Notes: generated by a model not told the origin, from the letters alone. Positions 34,672-44,559 are shown, numbered from the stretch's first letter. The stretch: DNA of 64,000 bases from Pseudonocardia sp. TRM90224 (GCF_021245725.1 NZ_JAJGSX010000032.1:39627-103626); one strand, 5' to 3'. A program made the numbers and translations.

Positions 34672-35064
34672 ATGGCTGCGCCACTGCGGGTGCTGTTCTG
34701 CATCGGCATCAACCAGAACTTCTTCGACCTCCCCACCGACGGCATCACGACCGGCCATGTCTGGCAGGCGTTCGTGGCGATGATGGACGGCGTCAAGGCC
34801 CTGCCCGGGGTCGACTTCATCGGCGACATCGACGACGACGCGCACATGGTCGGCCCCTCCGACGGCTGGCCGTGGACCTGCTACCTGCTCGCCGACGTCG
34901 ACACGCAGGAGACGGTCAAGGCCGCCTGCAACCTGCTGCGCACCACCCCGGTCGGCGACGGGGACGCGAAGCTCTGGCGGTTCGCGAAGATCGAGGCCCG
35001 GATCGGCCGGGCGCTGACCGTGCGCGACGACGTCACGCTCCCCGCGAGGGGGGCGCAGCGATGA
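34672..35064 (+). CDS. iacB: IacB-like small protein
   Basis: 130 residues. Opens PLRVLFCIGINQNFFDLP, then GHVWQAFVAMMDGVKALPGVDFIGDIDDD and WPWTCYLLADVDTQETVKAACNLLR, with a compact alpha/beta look. Not a member of a well-characterised fold I can name, but size and position between the iacA-like and Rieske oxygenase genes match iacB of known clusters. GGAG precedes the ATG; its stop overlaps the next start (ATGA). Confidence 0.7.
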   Translation: MAAPLRVLFCIGINQNFFDLPTDGITTGHVWQAFVAMMDGVKALPGVDFIGDIDDDAHMVGPSDGWPWTCYLLADVDTQETVKAACNLLRTTPVGDGDAKLWRFAKIEARIGRALTVRDDVTLPARGAQR

Positions 35065-36338
35065 TCGACGACGTGCTGGGCACCATGCCCGCCGACCTGG
35101 TCCGCACCGACCGCGTGGCCGCCCGCCTCTACACCGACCCCGAGTTGTTCGAGCTGGAGATGAGCCGCATCTTCGAGCGGGCCTGGATCTGGGTCGCGCA
35201 CGAGAGCGAGCTGCCGAAGCCCGGTTCGTTCGTGTCCACGTTCGTGGGCCGCCAGCCGGTGATCGTCGCCAAGGACCGCAAGGGCGTCGTCCGCACGCTG
35301 CTCAACCGGTGCCGCCATCGCGGCGCGAGCCTCTGCGAGAAGCCCAGCGGGCAGGTCAACGGCTTCACGTGCCCCTACCACGCCTGGTCCTACGGCCTCG
35401 ACGGTGCGCTGCGCGGCATCCCCTACCCGGACGGCTACGAGGGCGTCATGGAGAAGGGCGACCTGTCGCTGCGCAAGCTGCGCACCGAGTCGTACGGCGG
35501 GATGATCTTCGCGACCCTTGACGAGGCCGCCGAACCGCTGGAGGAGTTCCTCGGCGACGCGGGCCTGTGGATCGACCGCTTCATGAAGCAGGGCGGCGGC
35601 TACCCGATCAAGGTGCTGGGCCGCCACCGGTTCACCTTCCGCGGCAACTGGAAGATCCAGCTCGAGAACACCACCGATGGCTACCACTTCCCCATCGTGC
35701 ACCGCTCGTGGATGGCGTCGGTCGACGCCGAGACCGCGAACATGATGTCGTTCATGACCGACCCGACGTGCACCACGCACGACCTCGGGCACGGCAACAG
35801 CGTCATGCAGATGGTCCCCACGCATTCCGACCTGGACGCCGACGACGGCTCCGAGCCGTTGCAGACCCGCTTCGCCGACCTCGTCGCCCACCTGTCTGGC
35901 AGCCTCGACGAGGCAGCGGTCCGCAAGGTCGTGCGCGCCATGCACGGCACCGGGTTCAACCTCAACCTCTTCCCGAACGTGTCGATGTCCGCGGCGTTCT
36001 TCCGCGTCCTGCGCCCCGTCTCGGTGAACGAGACGCGCATCGAGCACGTGGCCATCGGCCCGGACGGCCCGCCCGAGCTCGACTCCGTCAACCGCGCGCG
36101 ATTGCGGATCCACGAGCACTTCCAGGGCCCGTTCGGCTTCGGCACCCCGGACGACGCCGAGGGCTGGGACCGCGTCCAGCGCGGCGCCGCCGCTGCCCCG
36201 GCGATGCCGATCCTGGTCAACCGCGGCCTGGCCCGCGAGAAGCCGAGCCCCGAGGGCTGGCCCACCTCGCACGTCACCGACGAGACCGGCATGCGCGCCG
36301 CCTACGCGCAGTGGAAGGCGATGATGAGCGATGACTGA
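35061..36338 (+). CDS. iacC: IacC-like Rieske ring-hydroxylating dioxygenase, large subunit
   Basis: 425 residues. Rieske [2Fe-2S] ligands Cys84-His86 (CRHRG) and Cys104-His107 (CPYHAW); mononuclear iron ligands in ENTTDGYHFPIVHRSW (His209, His214, with Asp206 as electron bridge). In the iac pathway this oxygenase acts on the oxidised indole-acetate intermediate on the way to catechol. Starts inside the iacB stop (ATGA) and overlaps iacD by 8 bases. Confidence 0.88.
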   Translation: MIDDVLGTMPADLVRTDRVAARLYTDPELFELEMSRIFERAWIWVAHESELPKPGSFVSTFVGRQPVIVAKDRKGVVRTLLNRCRHRGASLCEKPSGQVNGFTCPYHAWSYGLDGALRGIPYPDGYEGVMEKGDLSLRKLRTESYGGMIFATLDEAAEPLEEFLGDAGLWIDRFMKQGGGYPIKVLGRHRFTFRGNWKIQLENTTDGYHFPIVHRSWMASVDAETANMMSFMTDPTCTTHDLGHGNSVMQMVPTHSDLDADDGSEPLQTRFADLVAHLSGSLDEAAVRKVVRAMHGTGFNLNLFPNVSMSAAFFRVLRPVSVNETRIEHVAIGPDGPPELDSVNRARLRIHEHFQGPFGFGTPDDAEGWDRVQRGAAAAPAMPILVNRGLAREKPSPEGWPTSHVTDETGMRAAYAQWKAMMSDD

Positions 36339-36870
36339 GCCCATCGCCGAGGCCCTCGCCGCGCCGATCCCGACCACCGACCCGCGGGTCGTCCGCGCGA
36401 TCGAGCTGATCTGGCGCGAGGCCGAGCTGCTCGATCGCAAGGCCTATGAGAGCTGGAACGCCCTCTACACCGACGACGGGTTCTACGTGATCCCGATCGA
36501 CCCCGAGGCCGAGCGGTTCGACGACATCCTCAACATGGTCTACGACGACGCCCGGATGCGGCGCATGCGCGTTGCCCGCATGACGGAGGGGCACGCCATC
36601 GCCGCCGTGGACGCCGCCCGCACCGTCCGCACGGTGTCGCGGTTCGTCCCGGAGTCGGTGTCGGAGTCGATGTCCGGCGACGAGGTCGTCGTACGCTCCG
36701 CGCAGATCCTCGTCGCCTACAAGCGCGAGCGCCACGACCTGTGGGCCGCCGACCTCGTCCACCGCATCCGACTGTCCGCTGACAGCCCCGCGGGCGACCA
36801 GATCGTGCAGAAGATCGTCCGGCTCGTCGACAGCGGGTCTGCGGTGCCTGCCGCCGGGTTCCTGCTGTGA
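36331..36870 (+). CDS. iacD: IacD-like dioxygenase small subunit
   Basis: 179 residues, ring-hydroxylating dioxygenase beta subunit (NTF2-like cone fold): EAELLDRKAYESWNALYTDDGFYVIP, MRVARMTEGHAIA, VVRSAQILVAYKRERHDLW. Structural partner of the large subunit in an alpha3beta3-type complex. Overlaps IacC by 8 bases and the next gene by 4. Confidence 0.88.
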   Translation: MTEPIAEALAAPIPTTDPRVVRAIELIWREAELLDRKAYESWNALYTDDGFYVIPIDPEAERFDDILNMVYDDARMRRMRVARMTEGHAIAAVDAARTVRTVSRFVPESVSESMSGDEVVVRSAQILVAYKRERHDLWAADLVHRIRLSADSPAGDQIVQKIVRLVDSGSAVPAAGFLL

Positions 36871-37610
36871 GCGCCCCGGTAGAACCGCAGGTCGCGGTGG
36901 TCACCGGCGGCGCCCGGGGGCTGGGCGAGGCGATCGTCCGCAGGCTGCATGCCGACGGCTACCGGGTCGCGATCGCCGACCTGGACGGCGCCGAGGCCGA
37001 GGCGTTGGCGAAGGAGCTGGAAGGCGCCCGCGCGTTCCCCGTGGACATCGCCGATCGGGCGGCACCGGCCGCGCTGCTGCGTGACGTGCTCGCGGCGTTC
37101 GGCGCGGTGCACGTGCTGGTGAACAATGCTGCACGGACCCAGGCCACCCCGCTGATGGAGATCGGCCCGGACGAGCTCGACGTCATCATGGACATCAACT
37201 TCGGCGGCACGTTCCGGGCCTGCCAGGTCTTCGGCACCCACCTGGCCGAGCAGGGGTACGGGCGGATCGTCAACATGGCCTCGCTCGCCGGGCAGAACGG
37301 CGGTACCGCCACCGGCGCGCACTACGCGGCGTCCAAGGGTGCGGTCCTCACCGCGACGAAGGTGTTCGCCCGCGACCTCGCCGCGCGCGGGGTCACGGTC
37401 AACGCCGTGTCGCCCGGTCCGCAGGAGGGCGAGACCGTCTTCGCGCTCCTCGGCGCGGACGGGGTGGCTGCGCTGCGGTCCGGCATCCCCGTCGGCCGCC
37501 TCGGCGACCCGGCGTTCGTCGCCCGGATGGTCGCCTTGCTGGCCTCCCCCGACGCCGCCTCGGTCACCGGCGCCTGCTGGGACGCCAACGGCGGCCTCTA
37601 CCTGCGCTGA
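36867..37610 (+). CDS. iacE: IacE-like short-chain dehydrogenase
   Basis: 247 residues. Cofactor motif TGGARGLG (13-20), NNA at 86-88, catalytic Ser139, Tyr153 and Lys157 (YAASK). Classical SDR length. In iac clusters iacE lies directly after the dioxygenase subunits and may oxidise a hydroxylated intermediate. GTG start overlaps the iacD stop. Confidence 0.87.
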   Translation: MSAPVEPQVAVVTGGARGLGEAIVRRLHADGYRVAIADLDGAEAEALAKELEGARAFPVDIADRAAPAALLRDVLAAFGAVHVLVNNAARTQATPLMEIGPDELDVIMDINFGGTFRACQVFGTHLAEQGYGRIVNMASLAGQNGGTATGAHYAASKGAVLTATKVFARDLAARGVTVNAVSPGPQEGETVFALLGADGVAALRSGIPVGRLGDPAFVARMVALLASPDAASVTGACWDANGGLYLR

Positions 37611-37619
37611 GGAGGATCG

Positions 37620-38597
37620 ATGACGATGACGGTGACGAACACGGCAACCGTCGCGGTCCGCGTCAGCGAGGTCGTCGAGGAGGCGGCCGGGATTCGGAGC
37701 CTGCGGCTGGTCACCACCGACGGATCGCCGCTGGGGCCGTACGAGGCCGGCGCGCACGTCGACGTCGTCGGCCCGACGGGGGTGCTGCGCCAGTACTCGC
37801 TTTGCGGGCCACCCGACGACGCCGCATCGCTGCTGATCGCGGTCAAGAAGGAGCCGGGCTCCCGCGGCGGCTCGGCCGCCCTGCACCAGGTGCAGGTCGG
37901 CGACACCCTGCAGATCGGGGCGCCGCGCAACCTGCTCACCGTGGCCGCGGACGCCGACCGGCACCTCCTGGTCGCCGGCGGCATCGGAGTGACGCCGCTG
38001 CTCAGCATGGCCTACGAGCTGCATCGACACGGCGCGGACTTCGCCCTGCACTACTTCGCCCGCTCCCGCGACGAGGCAGCCTTCGCCGACCTCCTGGAGC
38101 ACCGCGCGGACTTCCGGGACCGGGTCCACCTGCACTTCGGGGTGCCACGCGCCGACCAGCCCGGCCTGCTGCAGGCCTGCGCCGCCGGCCTGGGACCGGT
38201 CAGCCGCGTGTACACGTGCGGCCCGGACGGGTTCATGGACCAGGTCGTCGCCACGCTCGCGCCGATCGTCGGCGCGGACAACGTGCACGTCGAGCACTTC
38301 GTGGCGGCCGAGATCGACACCTCCGCCGACCAGGCCTTCGTCGTCGAGCTCGACACGGGCGAGGAGTTCGAGGTCCCCGCCGACCGTTCGATCCTGTCCG
38401 TCCTCGAGGAGAACGGGATCGAGGTCTTCACCTCCTGCCAGGAGGGCGTCTGCGGCTCGTGCGTGTCGGGCGTCCTCGACGGCGTGCCGGACCACCGCGA
38501 CAGCTGCCTGTCCGCGGCCGACCGGGCGGCGGGCGACCAGATCGCGCTGTGCGTCTCCCGCGCCCGCAGTCCCCGCCTCGTGATCGAACTCTACTGA
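37620..38597 (+). CDS. iacF: IacF-like dioxygenase reductase (flavin, NAD and plant-type [2Fe-2S] domains)
   Basis: 325 residues of the phthalate dioxygenase reductase type. Flavin motif RQYSLC (58-62 region), NAD-binding GGIGVTPLLSM (120-130) and YTCGPDGFM, then a C-terminal ferredoxin domain with Cys273, Cys278, Cys281 and Cys311. Carries electrons from NADH to the Rieske oxygenase. AGGAGG lies just before the ATG, a fresh ribosome site inside the operon. Confidence 0.9.
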   Translation: MTMTVTNTATVAVRVSEVVEEAAGIRSLRLVTTDGSPLGPYEAGAHVDVVGPTGVLRQYSLCGPPDDAASLLIAVKKEPGSRGGSAALHQVQVGDTLQIGAPRNLLTVAADADRHLLVAGGIGVTPLLSMAYELHRHGADFALHYFARSRDEAAFADLLEHRADFRDRVHLHFGVPRADQPGLLQACAAGLGPVSRVYTCGPDGFMDQVVATLAPIVGADNVHVEHFVAAEIDTSADQAFVVELDTGEEFEVPADRSILSVLEENGIEVFTSCQEGVCGSCVSGVLDGVPDHRDSCLSAADRAAGDQIALCVSRARSPRLVIELY

Positions 38598-38633
38598 CGC
38601 GCTCCACCACCGCCCGTTCGATCGGAGAACCAA

Positions 38634-38711
38634 TGAGCGAGCTTACGAGCGAATCATCGACACAGCGCCTTCGCGAAGCGTCGACCGAGCGCAGCGAGGG
38701 AGTGCGATGAG
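38634..38711 (+). other. 25-codon open frame / repeated-type leader between iacF and MFS gene
   Basis: An ATG-started frame encoding a Ser/Glu/Arg-rich peptide (MSELTSESSTQRLREASTER...) whose TGA overlaps the ATG of the transporter gene. The DNA is built of short GAGCG/GAAGCG-like units (GAGCGAGCTTACGAGCGAATC). It looks either like a coupling peptide or like a dispersed intergenic element. It is one of the few non-coding gaps in the operon. Confidence 0.35.
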
Positions 38712-40068
38712 CTCCTCCACCGACGCCGTACCCGACCCCGGGACGCTCGCCGCCGCCGTCCGGGACGGGCGGATGAACCGCAGGGCCTGGATCGTCACGG
38801 CCCTGCTCGTGGCCTTCCAGATCATTGCCTTCGCCGACAAGGCCGTGTTGGGCCTGGTCGCCGGGCTGGCCATGCCCGAGCTGGGCCTCTCGGCGGTCCA
38901 GTTCGGGTTCATCGGCAGTGCGTTCTTCTTCCTCTACTCCGTGGTGTCGTTCGGGGTGGGGATCCTGTCGCGACGGGTCCGGTCGAGCTGGATCCTGCTC
39001 GCGATGGGGGTGTTCTGGGCCCTCGTGCAGTTCCCGATGCTGCTCGGCGGCGGTGCGGCGATCCTGCTCGTCACCCGGATCCTGCTCGGGGGCGCCGAGG
39101 GACCGGCGACCGCGATGTCGTTGACATCCGTGCACGGCTGGTTCGCCCCCTCGGATCGGGCGCTGCCCAGCAACATCGTCGCCGCGGGATCGGCACTCGG
39201 TCCGGTCGTCGCCGCACCGGCGCTCGCCTGGGTCATCGTCGAGTTCGGCTGGCGCTGGGCGTTCGGCTTGCTCGGAATCGTCGGGCTCGTGTGGTCGCTC
39301 GCCTGGCTGCTCCTCGGGTCGGACGGGCCGTTCGCCGGGCACCGACCGGCCGAGCGGTCGGCGCCGGCGGAGCCGACGACGGTCATCCCGGTGCGCACCC
39401 TCCTGCTGAGCAGCACGTTCGCCGCGGCCGTGATCGGCGGGTTCGGCAACTTCTGGACCCAGGGCTTCCTCACGACGTGGTCCCCGCAGTACCTCACCGG
39501 CGTGATCGGGCTGTCGCTCAGCGAGGTCGGCGTCGTCTCGACCCTGCCGTGGCTCTTCGGTGCCGGCCTGCTGCTCGGGCTCGGTGTGCTGGGCCGGCGG
39601 CTGATGCTCGGCGGCGGCAGCGTGCGCTCGGCCATTGCCGTGCCGTTCGGCGTCGCCGCCGCGGTCGCTGCGGCCGCGTTCCTGCTGCTCCCGGCGACGA
39701 GCGGGGCGCTCGCCGTGGTGCTGCTGACGGTCGCGGCCGGCTGCAGCCTCATCTACCCGATGCTGCCGAGCGCGCTGGCCTTCGCCGTAGCGCCGCAGCA
39801 GCGCGGCCTGGTCATGGCGGTGCTGGGCGGGATCGCGTCCGTCGGCGCGATCTGCTCGCCGTTCGTGATCGGGGTGCTGATGGAGGCGGCGGGCTACCGG
39901 GCAGCGGCCGCCGGGCAGCAGCGCACGCCCGACATGGTCGCGAACATGGCCGCCGGCCTGGACCACGGCTTCCTCCTCACCGGCGGCGTCCTCGCGCTGG
40001 CCGCACTGGCGACGCTGCTGTTCCTGCGTCCCGACCGCACAACTGCCACCAAGGAGTCGCTCCGATGA
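38707..40068 (+). CDS. MFS transporter (probable aromatic acid uptake)
   Basis: 453 residues, twelve membrane segments. The opening WIVTALLVAFQIIAFADKAVLGL and GWFAPSDRALPSNIVAAGSALGPVVAAP resemble the anion:cation symporter branch, which imports aromatic and organic acids. Its location between iac genes and the amine oxidase suggests uptake of indole-3-acetate or a related acid. Its stop overlaps the amine oxidase start (ATGA). Confidence 0.85.
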   Translation: MSSSTDAVPDPGTLAAAVRDGRMNRRAWIVTALLVAFQIIAFADKAVLGLVAGLAMPELGLSAVQFGFIGSAFFFLYSVVSFGVGILSRRVRSSWILLAMGVFWALVQFPMLLGGGAAILLVTRILLGGAEGPATAMSLTSVHGWFAPSDRALPSNIVAAGSALGPVVAAPALAWVIVEFGWRWAFGLLGIVGLVWSLAWLLLGSDGPFAGHRPAERSAPAEPTTVIPVRTLLLSSTFAAAVIGGFGNFWTQGFLTTWSPQYLTGVIGLSLSEVGVVSTLPWLFGAGLLLGLGVLGRRLMLGGGSVRSAIAVPFGVAAAVAAAAFLLLPATSGALAVVLLTVAAGCSLIYPMLPSALAFAVAPQQRGLVMAVLGGIASVGAICSPFVIGVLMEAAGYRAAAAGQQRTPDMVANMAAGLDHGFLLTGGVLALAALATLLFLRPDRTTATKESLR

Positions 40069-42014
40069 CGCAGACCATCGATGCACCGACCGCGCACCCG
40101 CTCGGTCTCCTGACGGCCGACGAGATCATCCGGACCCGGCGGATCCTCGTCGACGCCGGCCTGCTGCCCGACACCGCCCGGGTGGTCTACCTGGGGCTGG
40201 AGGAGCCCGCCAAGGACGTGCTGGACGGACCCGAGCGGGTGGCCCGCGTCCTCCTGCACGACACGGCCAGCGCCGAAGGGCGCGACGTCCGCGTCGGCAT
40301 CGCCGGGGGCTCGGTGCTCGGCGAGCGCCTCCTCGATCCCGTCGCGGACGGGCAGCTGCCGGTGCTCGACGAGGAGTTCGAGCTGGTCGAGGAGGTACTG
40401 GCCCGCGACGAGCGCTGGCTCGCGGCACTGGCGGCGCGCGGACTGGACGTCGCGCAGGTCCGGGTCGCCCCGCTCTCGGCCGGCGTCTTCGGCTACCCGG
40501 AGGAGACGGGACGGCGGATCCTGCGCGGGCTCGCGTTCGTCCAGGAGCACCCGCGCGATCACGCCTGGGGACGCCCCGTCGACGGCCTCGTCGGCTACGT
40601 CGACGTGGTGGCGCGCACGGCGACCCAGGTGATCGACATCGGGGCGGTCCCGGTCCCGGCCGAGCCCGCCAACTACGACGACGTCGCCGTGACCGGGCCA
40701 CTGCGCACCTCGCAGAAACCGATCGAGATCACCCAGCCCGACGGGCCGTCGTTCACGATGACCGGCAACCTCCTGGAGTGGGAGAACTGGTCGCTGCGCA
40801 TCGGGTTCGACGCCCGGGAGGGCCTGGTGCTGCACCAGGTCGCCTTCCGCGACGGCGAGCGGCACCGGCCGATCGTCCACCGGGCCTCGATCTCGGAGAT
40901 GGTGGTCCCGTACGCCGACCCGTCCCCCGTCCGCAGCTGGCAGAACTACTTCGACACCGGCGAGTACATGATCGGGCGCTACGCCAACGCGCTCGAGCTC
41001 GGCTGCGACTGCGTCGGCGACATCACCTACCTCGACGCCGTGCTCGCCGACGAGTTCGGCCACCCGCGGGTGCTGCCGAACGCGATCTGCCTGCACGAAG
41101 AGGACTTCGGGATCCTCTGGAAGCACACCGATCTGTGGGCGGGATCCGCCGAGACCCGGCGGCAGCGCCGCATGGTGATCTCGTTCTTCACCACGATCGG
41201 CAACTACGACTACGGCTTCTACTGGTACCTCTACCTCGACGGCACCATCGAGTGCGAGGTCAAGGCCACGGGTGTCGTGTTCACCTCGGCATACCCCGGC
41301 CCTGACTACGACGGCAAGCCAGAGGGCGGCAACCCGTACGCCTCCCAGCTGGCGCCCGGTCTTGGCGCCCCCTACCACCAGCACCTGTTCAGCGCCCGCC
41401 TGGACATGGCGGTCGACGGCGCGGCCAACCTCGTCGAGGAGGTGGAGGTCCAGCGCGTCCCGATGGGTCACGGCAACCCGCGGGGCAACGCCTTCACTCA
41501 GCGGCGGACGCCGCTGCGGCGCGAGTCCGCGGCCCAGCGCATGGCCGACCCCCGTGCGGGCCGCGTCTGGCACGTCACCAACCCCGGCTCGCGCAACCGG
41601 CTCGGCGACCCGGTCGCCTACGCCCTGATGCCCGAGGGCAACCCCGAGCTCCTCGCCGACGACGCGTCCTCGATCCACAGCCGCGCCACGTTCGCGAGCA
41701 AGCATCTCTGGGTCACCCGCTTCGACCCCGCGCAGCGCTACGCGGCAGGCGACTTCGTCAACCAGCACGCCGGCGGTGCGGGGCTGCCCGCCTACGTCGC
41801 CGGTGACCGCGACATCGACGGCCAGGACCTCGTCGTCTGGCACACCTTCGGCCTCACCCACTTCCCGCGGCCCGAGGACTGGCCGATCATGCCCGTCGAC
41901 TCGTGCGGCTTCACGCTCAAACCGGTCGGCTTCTTCGACCGCAACCCCGCGCTCGACGTCCCCCGCACCCGCAGCGCCCACTGCTCGGCCGTTCCCGGAG
42001 GAAACCATGACTGA
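40065..42014 (+). CDS. copper-containing primary-amine oxidase
   Basis: 649 residues, the usual length of bacterial tyramine/phenylethylamine oxidases. Topaquinone precursor Tyr381 lies in TTIGNYDYG, the catalytic base Asp297 in YFDTGEYMIG, and the copper ligands His438 and His440 (HQH) plus His599 (THFPRPEDWP). It converts a primary amine to aldehyde, ammonia and hydrogen peroxide. No signal peptide, hence cytoplasmic. With iac genes beside it, tryptamine is the favoured substrate; phenylethylamine or tyramine cannot be excluded. AAGGAG precedes the ATG. Confidence 0.93.
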   Translation: MTQTIDAPTAHPLGLLTADEIIRTRRILVDAGLLPDTARVVYLGLEEPAKDVLDGPERVARVLLHDTASAEGRDVRVGIAGGSVLGERLLDPVADGQLPVLDEEFELVEEVLARDERWLAALAARGLDVAQVRVAPLSAGVFGYPEETGRRILRGLAFVQEHPRDHAWGRPVDGLVGYVDVVARTATQVIDIGAVPVPAEPANYDDVAVTGPLRTSQKPIEITQPDGPSFTMTGNLLEWENWSLRIGFDAREGLVLHQVAFRDGERHRPIVHRASISEMVVPYADPSPVRSWQNYFDTGEYMIGRYANALELGCDCVGDITYLDAVLADEFGHPRVLPNAICLHEEDFGILWKHTDLWAGSAETRRQRRMVISFFTTIGNYDYGFYWYLYLDGTIECEVKATGVVFTSAYPGPDYDGKPEGGNPYASQLAPGLGAPYHQHLFSARLDMAVDGAANLVEEVEVQRVPMGHGNPRGNAFTQRRTPLRRESAAQRMADPRAGRVWHVTNPGSRNRLGDPVAYALMPEGNPELLADDASSIHSRATFASKHLWVTRFDPAQRYAAGDFVNQHAGGAGLPAYVAGDRDIDGQDLVVWHTFGLTHFPRPEDWPIMPVDSCGFTLKPVGFFDRNPALDVPRTRSAHCSAVPGGNHD

Positions 42015-43413
42015 GCAGGCCACCGACCGTGCACACACGCTACGCGGCTCGATCGGCGTCGCCGGGATCGTCTTCCTCGTCGTCGCCGGCGCAGCCCCGC
42101 TCACCGCGATCGGCGGTGCGTTGCCCGTCATGCTGGCCATCGGCAACGGTCCCGGCGTGCCGATGGCGTTCCTCGTCGTCGCCGTCGTCCTGCTGGTCTT
42201 CAGCGTGGGCTACGCGGCGATGAGCCACCACGTCGTCGACGCCGGCGCCTTCTACGCCTACGTCACCCGCGGGCTGGGTGCGCGGCTCGGGCTCGGCGCG
42301 GCCGGCCTCGCGCTGCTGGCCTACACCGCGATCCAGGCGGCGATCTACGGGCTGGCCACGACGACGCTGCAGGGCCTGATCACGAAGTACGGCGGGCCGG
42401 AGATCCCGTGGTGGGTCCTCGGCGCGGCCCTGATCGCCGTCGTCGGGGTGCTCGGCTACCGCAGCATCGACCTGGGGGCCAGGGTGCTCGGGGTCGTGCT
42501 GGTCGTCGAGATCGCCGTCGTCGTCGTGCTCGCGGTCACCATCCTGGCCAAGGGTGGCCCGGCGGGGTACGCCGCCACCTCGTTCTCCTTCTCGACGTTC
42601 TTCCAGGGCGACGGCACCGGCATCGCGGTGATGTTCGCGGTCGCGAGCTTCGTCGGGTTCGAGGCCACCGCGATCTACGGCGAGGAGGCGCGCGAGCCCC
42701 GGCGCACGATCCCGCGCGCCACCTACATCGCGGTGATCCTGATCGGGGTGTTCTACGCGATCGCCAGCTGGACGATCGTCGTGGCCTACGGACCCGACCA
42801 GGTCCAGGCCGCAGCGCAGGCCGACACCGCGGGTCTGGTCTTCGCCGCCGCTGCCCAGTATGTGGCGCCGGTGTTCGCCGACGTGATGGCCGTCCTGCTG
42901 CTCACGAGCCTCTTCGCCGCGCTGCTCGCGTTCCACAACGCCATCTCCCGCTACCTCTACGCGCTCGGCCGCCAGGGCGTCGGACCGGAGGCGCTCGCCC
43001 GCACGCACGAGCGGCACGGCTCGCCCTACGTGGGATCGGCGACCCAGAGCGCGTCGGCCGCCGTGCTGCTCGGCCTCTTCGCCGTCGCCGGTGCTGACCC
43101 GGTGCGGACGCTTTTCACCTGGATGTCCGGCGTCGCGACCGTCAGCATCCTGCTCCTGATGATGCTCACCGCGATGGCGATCCTGGTCTTCTTCGCCCGC
43201 AACCGCGTGGACGGACGGGTGTGGAACACGCGGGTCGCGCCGGTGCTCGGGCTGGTCGGGATCGCGGTGGTGACCGCGCTCGTGCTCATGAACTTCACGA
43301 CGCTGATCAGCGGCTCGGTCGTGCTCGCCGCGACCCTGCTCGCCGTCGTCGGAGCGGCGTTCCTCGGCGGAGTGCTGATCGCCGGGTCCGCCCGGATCGG
43401 TGCCTCGGAATGA
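42007..43413 (+). CDS. APC-family amino acid/amine permease
   Basis: 468 residues, about twelve membrane segments. Family marks are the start GSIGVAGIVFLVVAGAAPLTAIGG and SFVGFEATAIYGEEAREPRRTIPRATY. Positioned directly after the amine oxidase (8-base overlap) and before catB, it probably brings in the amine substrate. Confidence 0.88.
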   Translation: MTEQATDRAHTLRGSIGVAGIVFLVVAGAAPLTAIGGALPVMLAIGNGPGVPMAFLVVAVVLLVFSVGYAAMSHHVVDAGAFYAYVTRGLGARLGLGAAGLALLAYTAIQAAIYGLATTTLQGLITKYGGPEIPWWVLGAALIAVVGVLGYRSIDLGARVLGVVLVVEIAVVVVLAVTILAKGGPAGYAATSFSFSTFFQGDGTGIAVMFAVASFVGFEATAIYGEEAREPRRTIPRATYIAVILIGVFYAIASWTIVVAYGPDQVQAAAQADTAGLVFAAAAQYVAPVFADVMAVLLLTSLFAALLAFHNAISRYLYALGRQGVGPEALARTHERHGSPYVGSATQSASAAVLLGLFAVAGADPVRTLFTWMSGVATVSILLLMMLTAMAILVFFARNRVDGRVWNTRVAPVLGLVGIAVVTALVLMNFTTLISGSVVLAATLLAVVGAAFLGGVLIAGSARIGASE

Positions 43414-44513
43414 AGATCGTCAGCATCGAGGCGATCCCGTTCGCGATCCCCTACCGCAAGCCGATGCGCTTCGCCAGCGGCGAGGTGCACACTGCCGATC
43501 ACGTGCTCGTCCGCGCGCACACCGACGACGGGGTGATCGGCGTCGCCGAGGCACCGCCACGGCCCTACACCTACGGCGAGACACAGACCTCGATCCTGGC
43601 GGTGATCGAGCAGGTGTTCGCCCCGGAGCTGGTCGGACTGTCACTGCTCGACCGCGAGGTCGCGCGGGCCCGCCTGGAGCGCACCGTGGGCAACCCGACG
43701 GCGAAGGCGGCGCTGGACATGGCGCTGTGGGACGCGCTGGGCCGCACCCTCGAGCTGCCGGTGACGCAGCTGCTCGGCGGCTTCGCCGACCGCATGCGGG
43801 TCACGCACATGGTCGGGTTCGCGCCAGACGACGAGATGGTGGCCGAAGCCGAGCGCGTCCGCGACGAGCACGGCATCACCACCTTCAAGGTCAAGGTCGG
43901 GCGGCGGCCGGTGGCCCTCGACGTCCGCGCATGCCGCGCCCTGCGCACGGCCCTCGGGCCTGACGTCGAGCTCTACGTCGACGGCAACCGCGGCTGGACA
44001 CCGTCGGAGGCGGCCGGCGCCCTGCGCGCCATGGCCGACCTCGACCTGACCCTCGCCGAGGAGCTCTGCCCCGCCGACGACGTGCTCGGCCGCCGCTGGC
44101 TCGTCGCGCAGACGACCGTCCCGACCGTCGCCGACGAGAGCGCCACCACGCCCGGCGAGGTCACGCGCGAACTGCTCGGCGGCTCCGCGACCATGATCAG
44201 CATCAAGACCGCCCGCACCGGCTTCAGCACGTCGCAGCGCGTTCTGCACCAGGCCGAGGGTCTCGGCGTCGAGGTCGTCATGGGCAACCAGGTCGACGGC
44301 CAGATCGGCACCGCCTGCTCGGTCGCCTTCGGCGCAGCCCACCGGCACAGCTCGTACCGGGCCGGTGAACTGTCCAACTTCCTCGGCATGACCGACGACC
44401 TGCTCACCGAGCCGCTGGAGATCGTCGCCGGCGAGCTCGCCGTCCGGCCGGGCCCCGGCCTCGGCATCGAGATCGACCCGGACAAGCTCGCGCACTACCG
44501 CCAGGACTGCTGA
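43410..44513 (+). CDS. catB: muconate cycloisomerase
   Basis: 367 residues, enolase superfamily. Lys160 and Lys162 (TFKVKVG), metal ligands Asp191 (VDGN), Glu217 (AEELCP) and Asp242 (ADES), and Lys266 (ISIKTARTG) line up with the known cycloisomerase catalytic set. Converts cis,cis-muconate to muconolactone. ATGA overlap with the permease gene. Order catB-catA-catC is the common actinobacterial arrangement, changed here only by attachment to the iac operon. Confidence 0.9.
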   Translation: MKIVSIEAIPFAIPYRKPMRFASGEVHTADHVLVRAHTDDGVIGVAEAPPRPYTYGETQTSILAVIEQVFAPELVGLSLLDREVARARLERTVGNPTAKAALDMALWDALGRTLELPVTQLLGGFADRMRVTHMVGFAPDDEMVAEAERVRDEHGITTFKVKVGRRPVALDVRACRALRTALGPDVELYVDGNRGWTPSEAAGALRAMADLDLTLAEELCPADDVLGRRWLVAQTTVPTVADESATTPGEVTRELLGGSATMISIKTARTGFSTSQRVLHQAEGLGVEVVMGNQVDGQIGTACSVAFGAAHRHSSYRAGELSNFLGMTDDLLTEPLEIVAGELAVRPGPGLGIEIDPDKLAHYRQDC

Positions 44514-44559
44514 CCAGCGCCTTCCCGAACTGCACCGACACGTGAGGAGACCCATCGCC

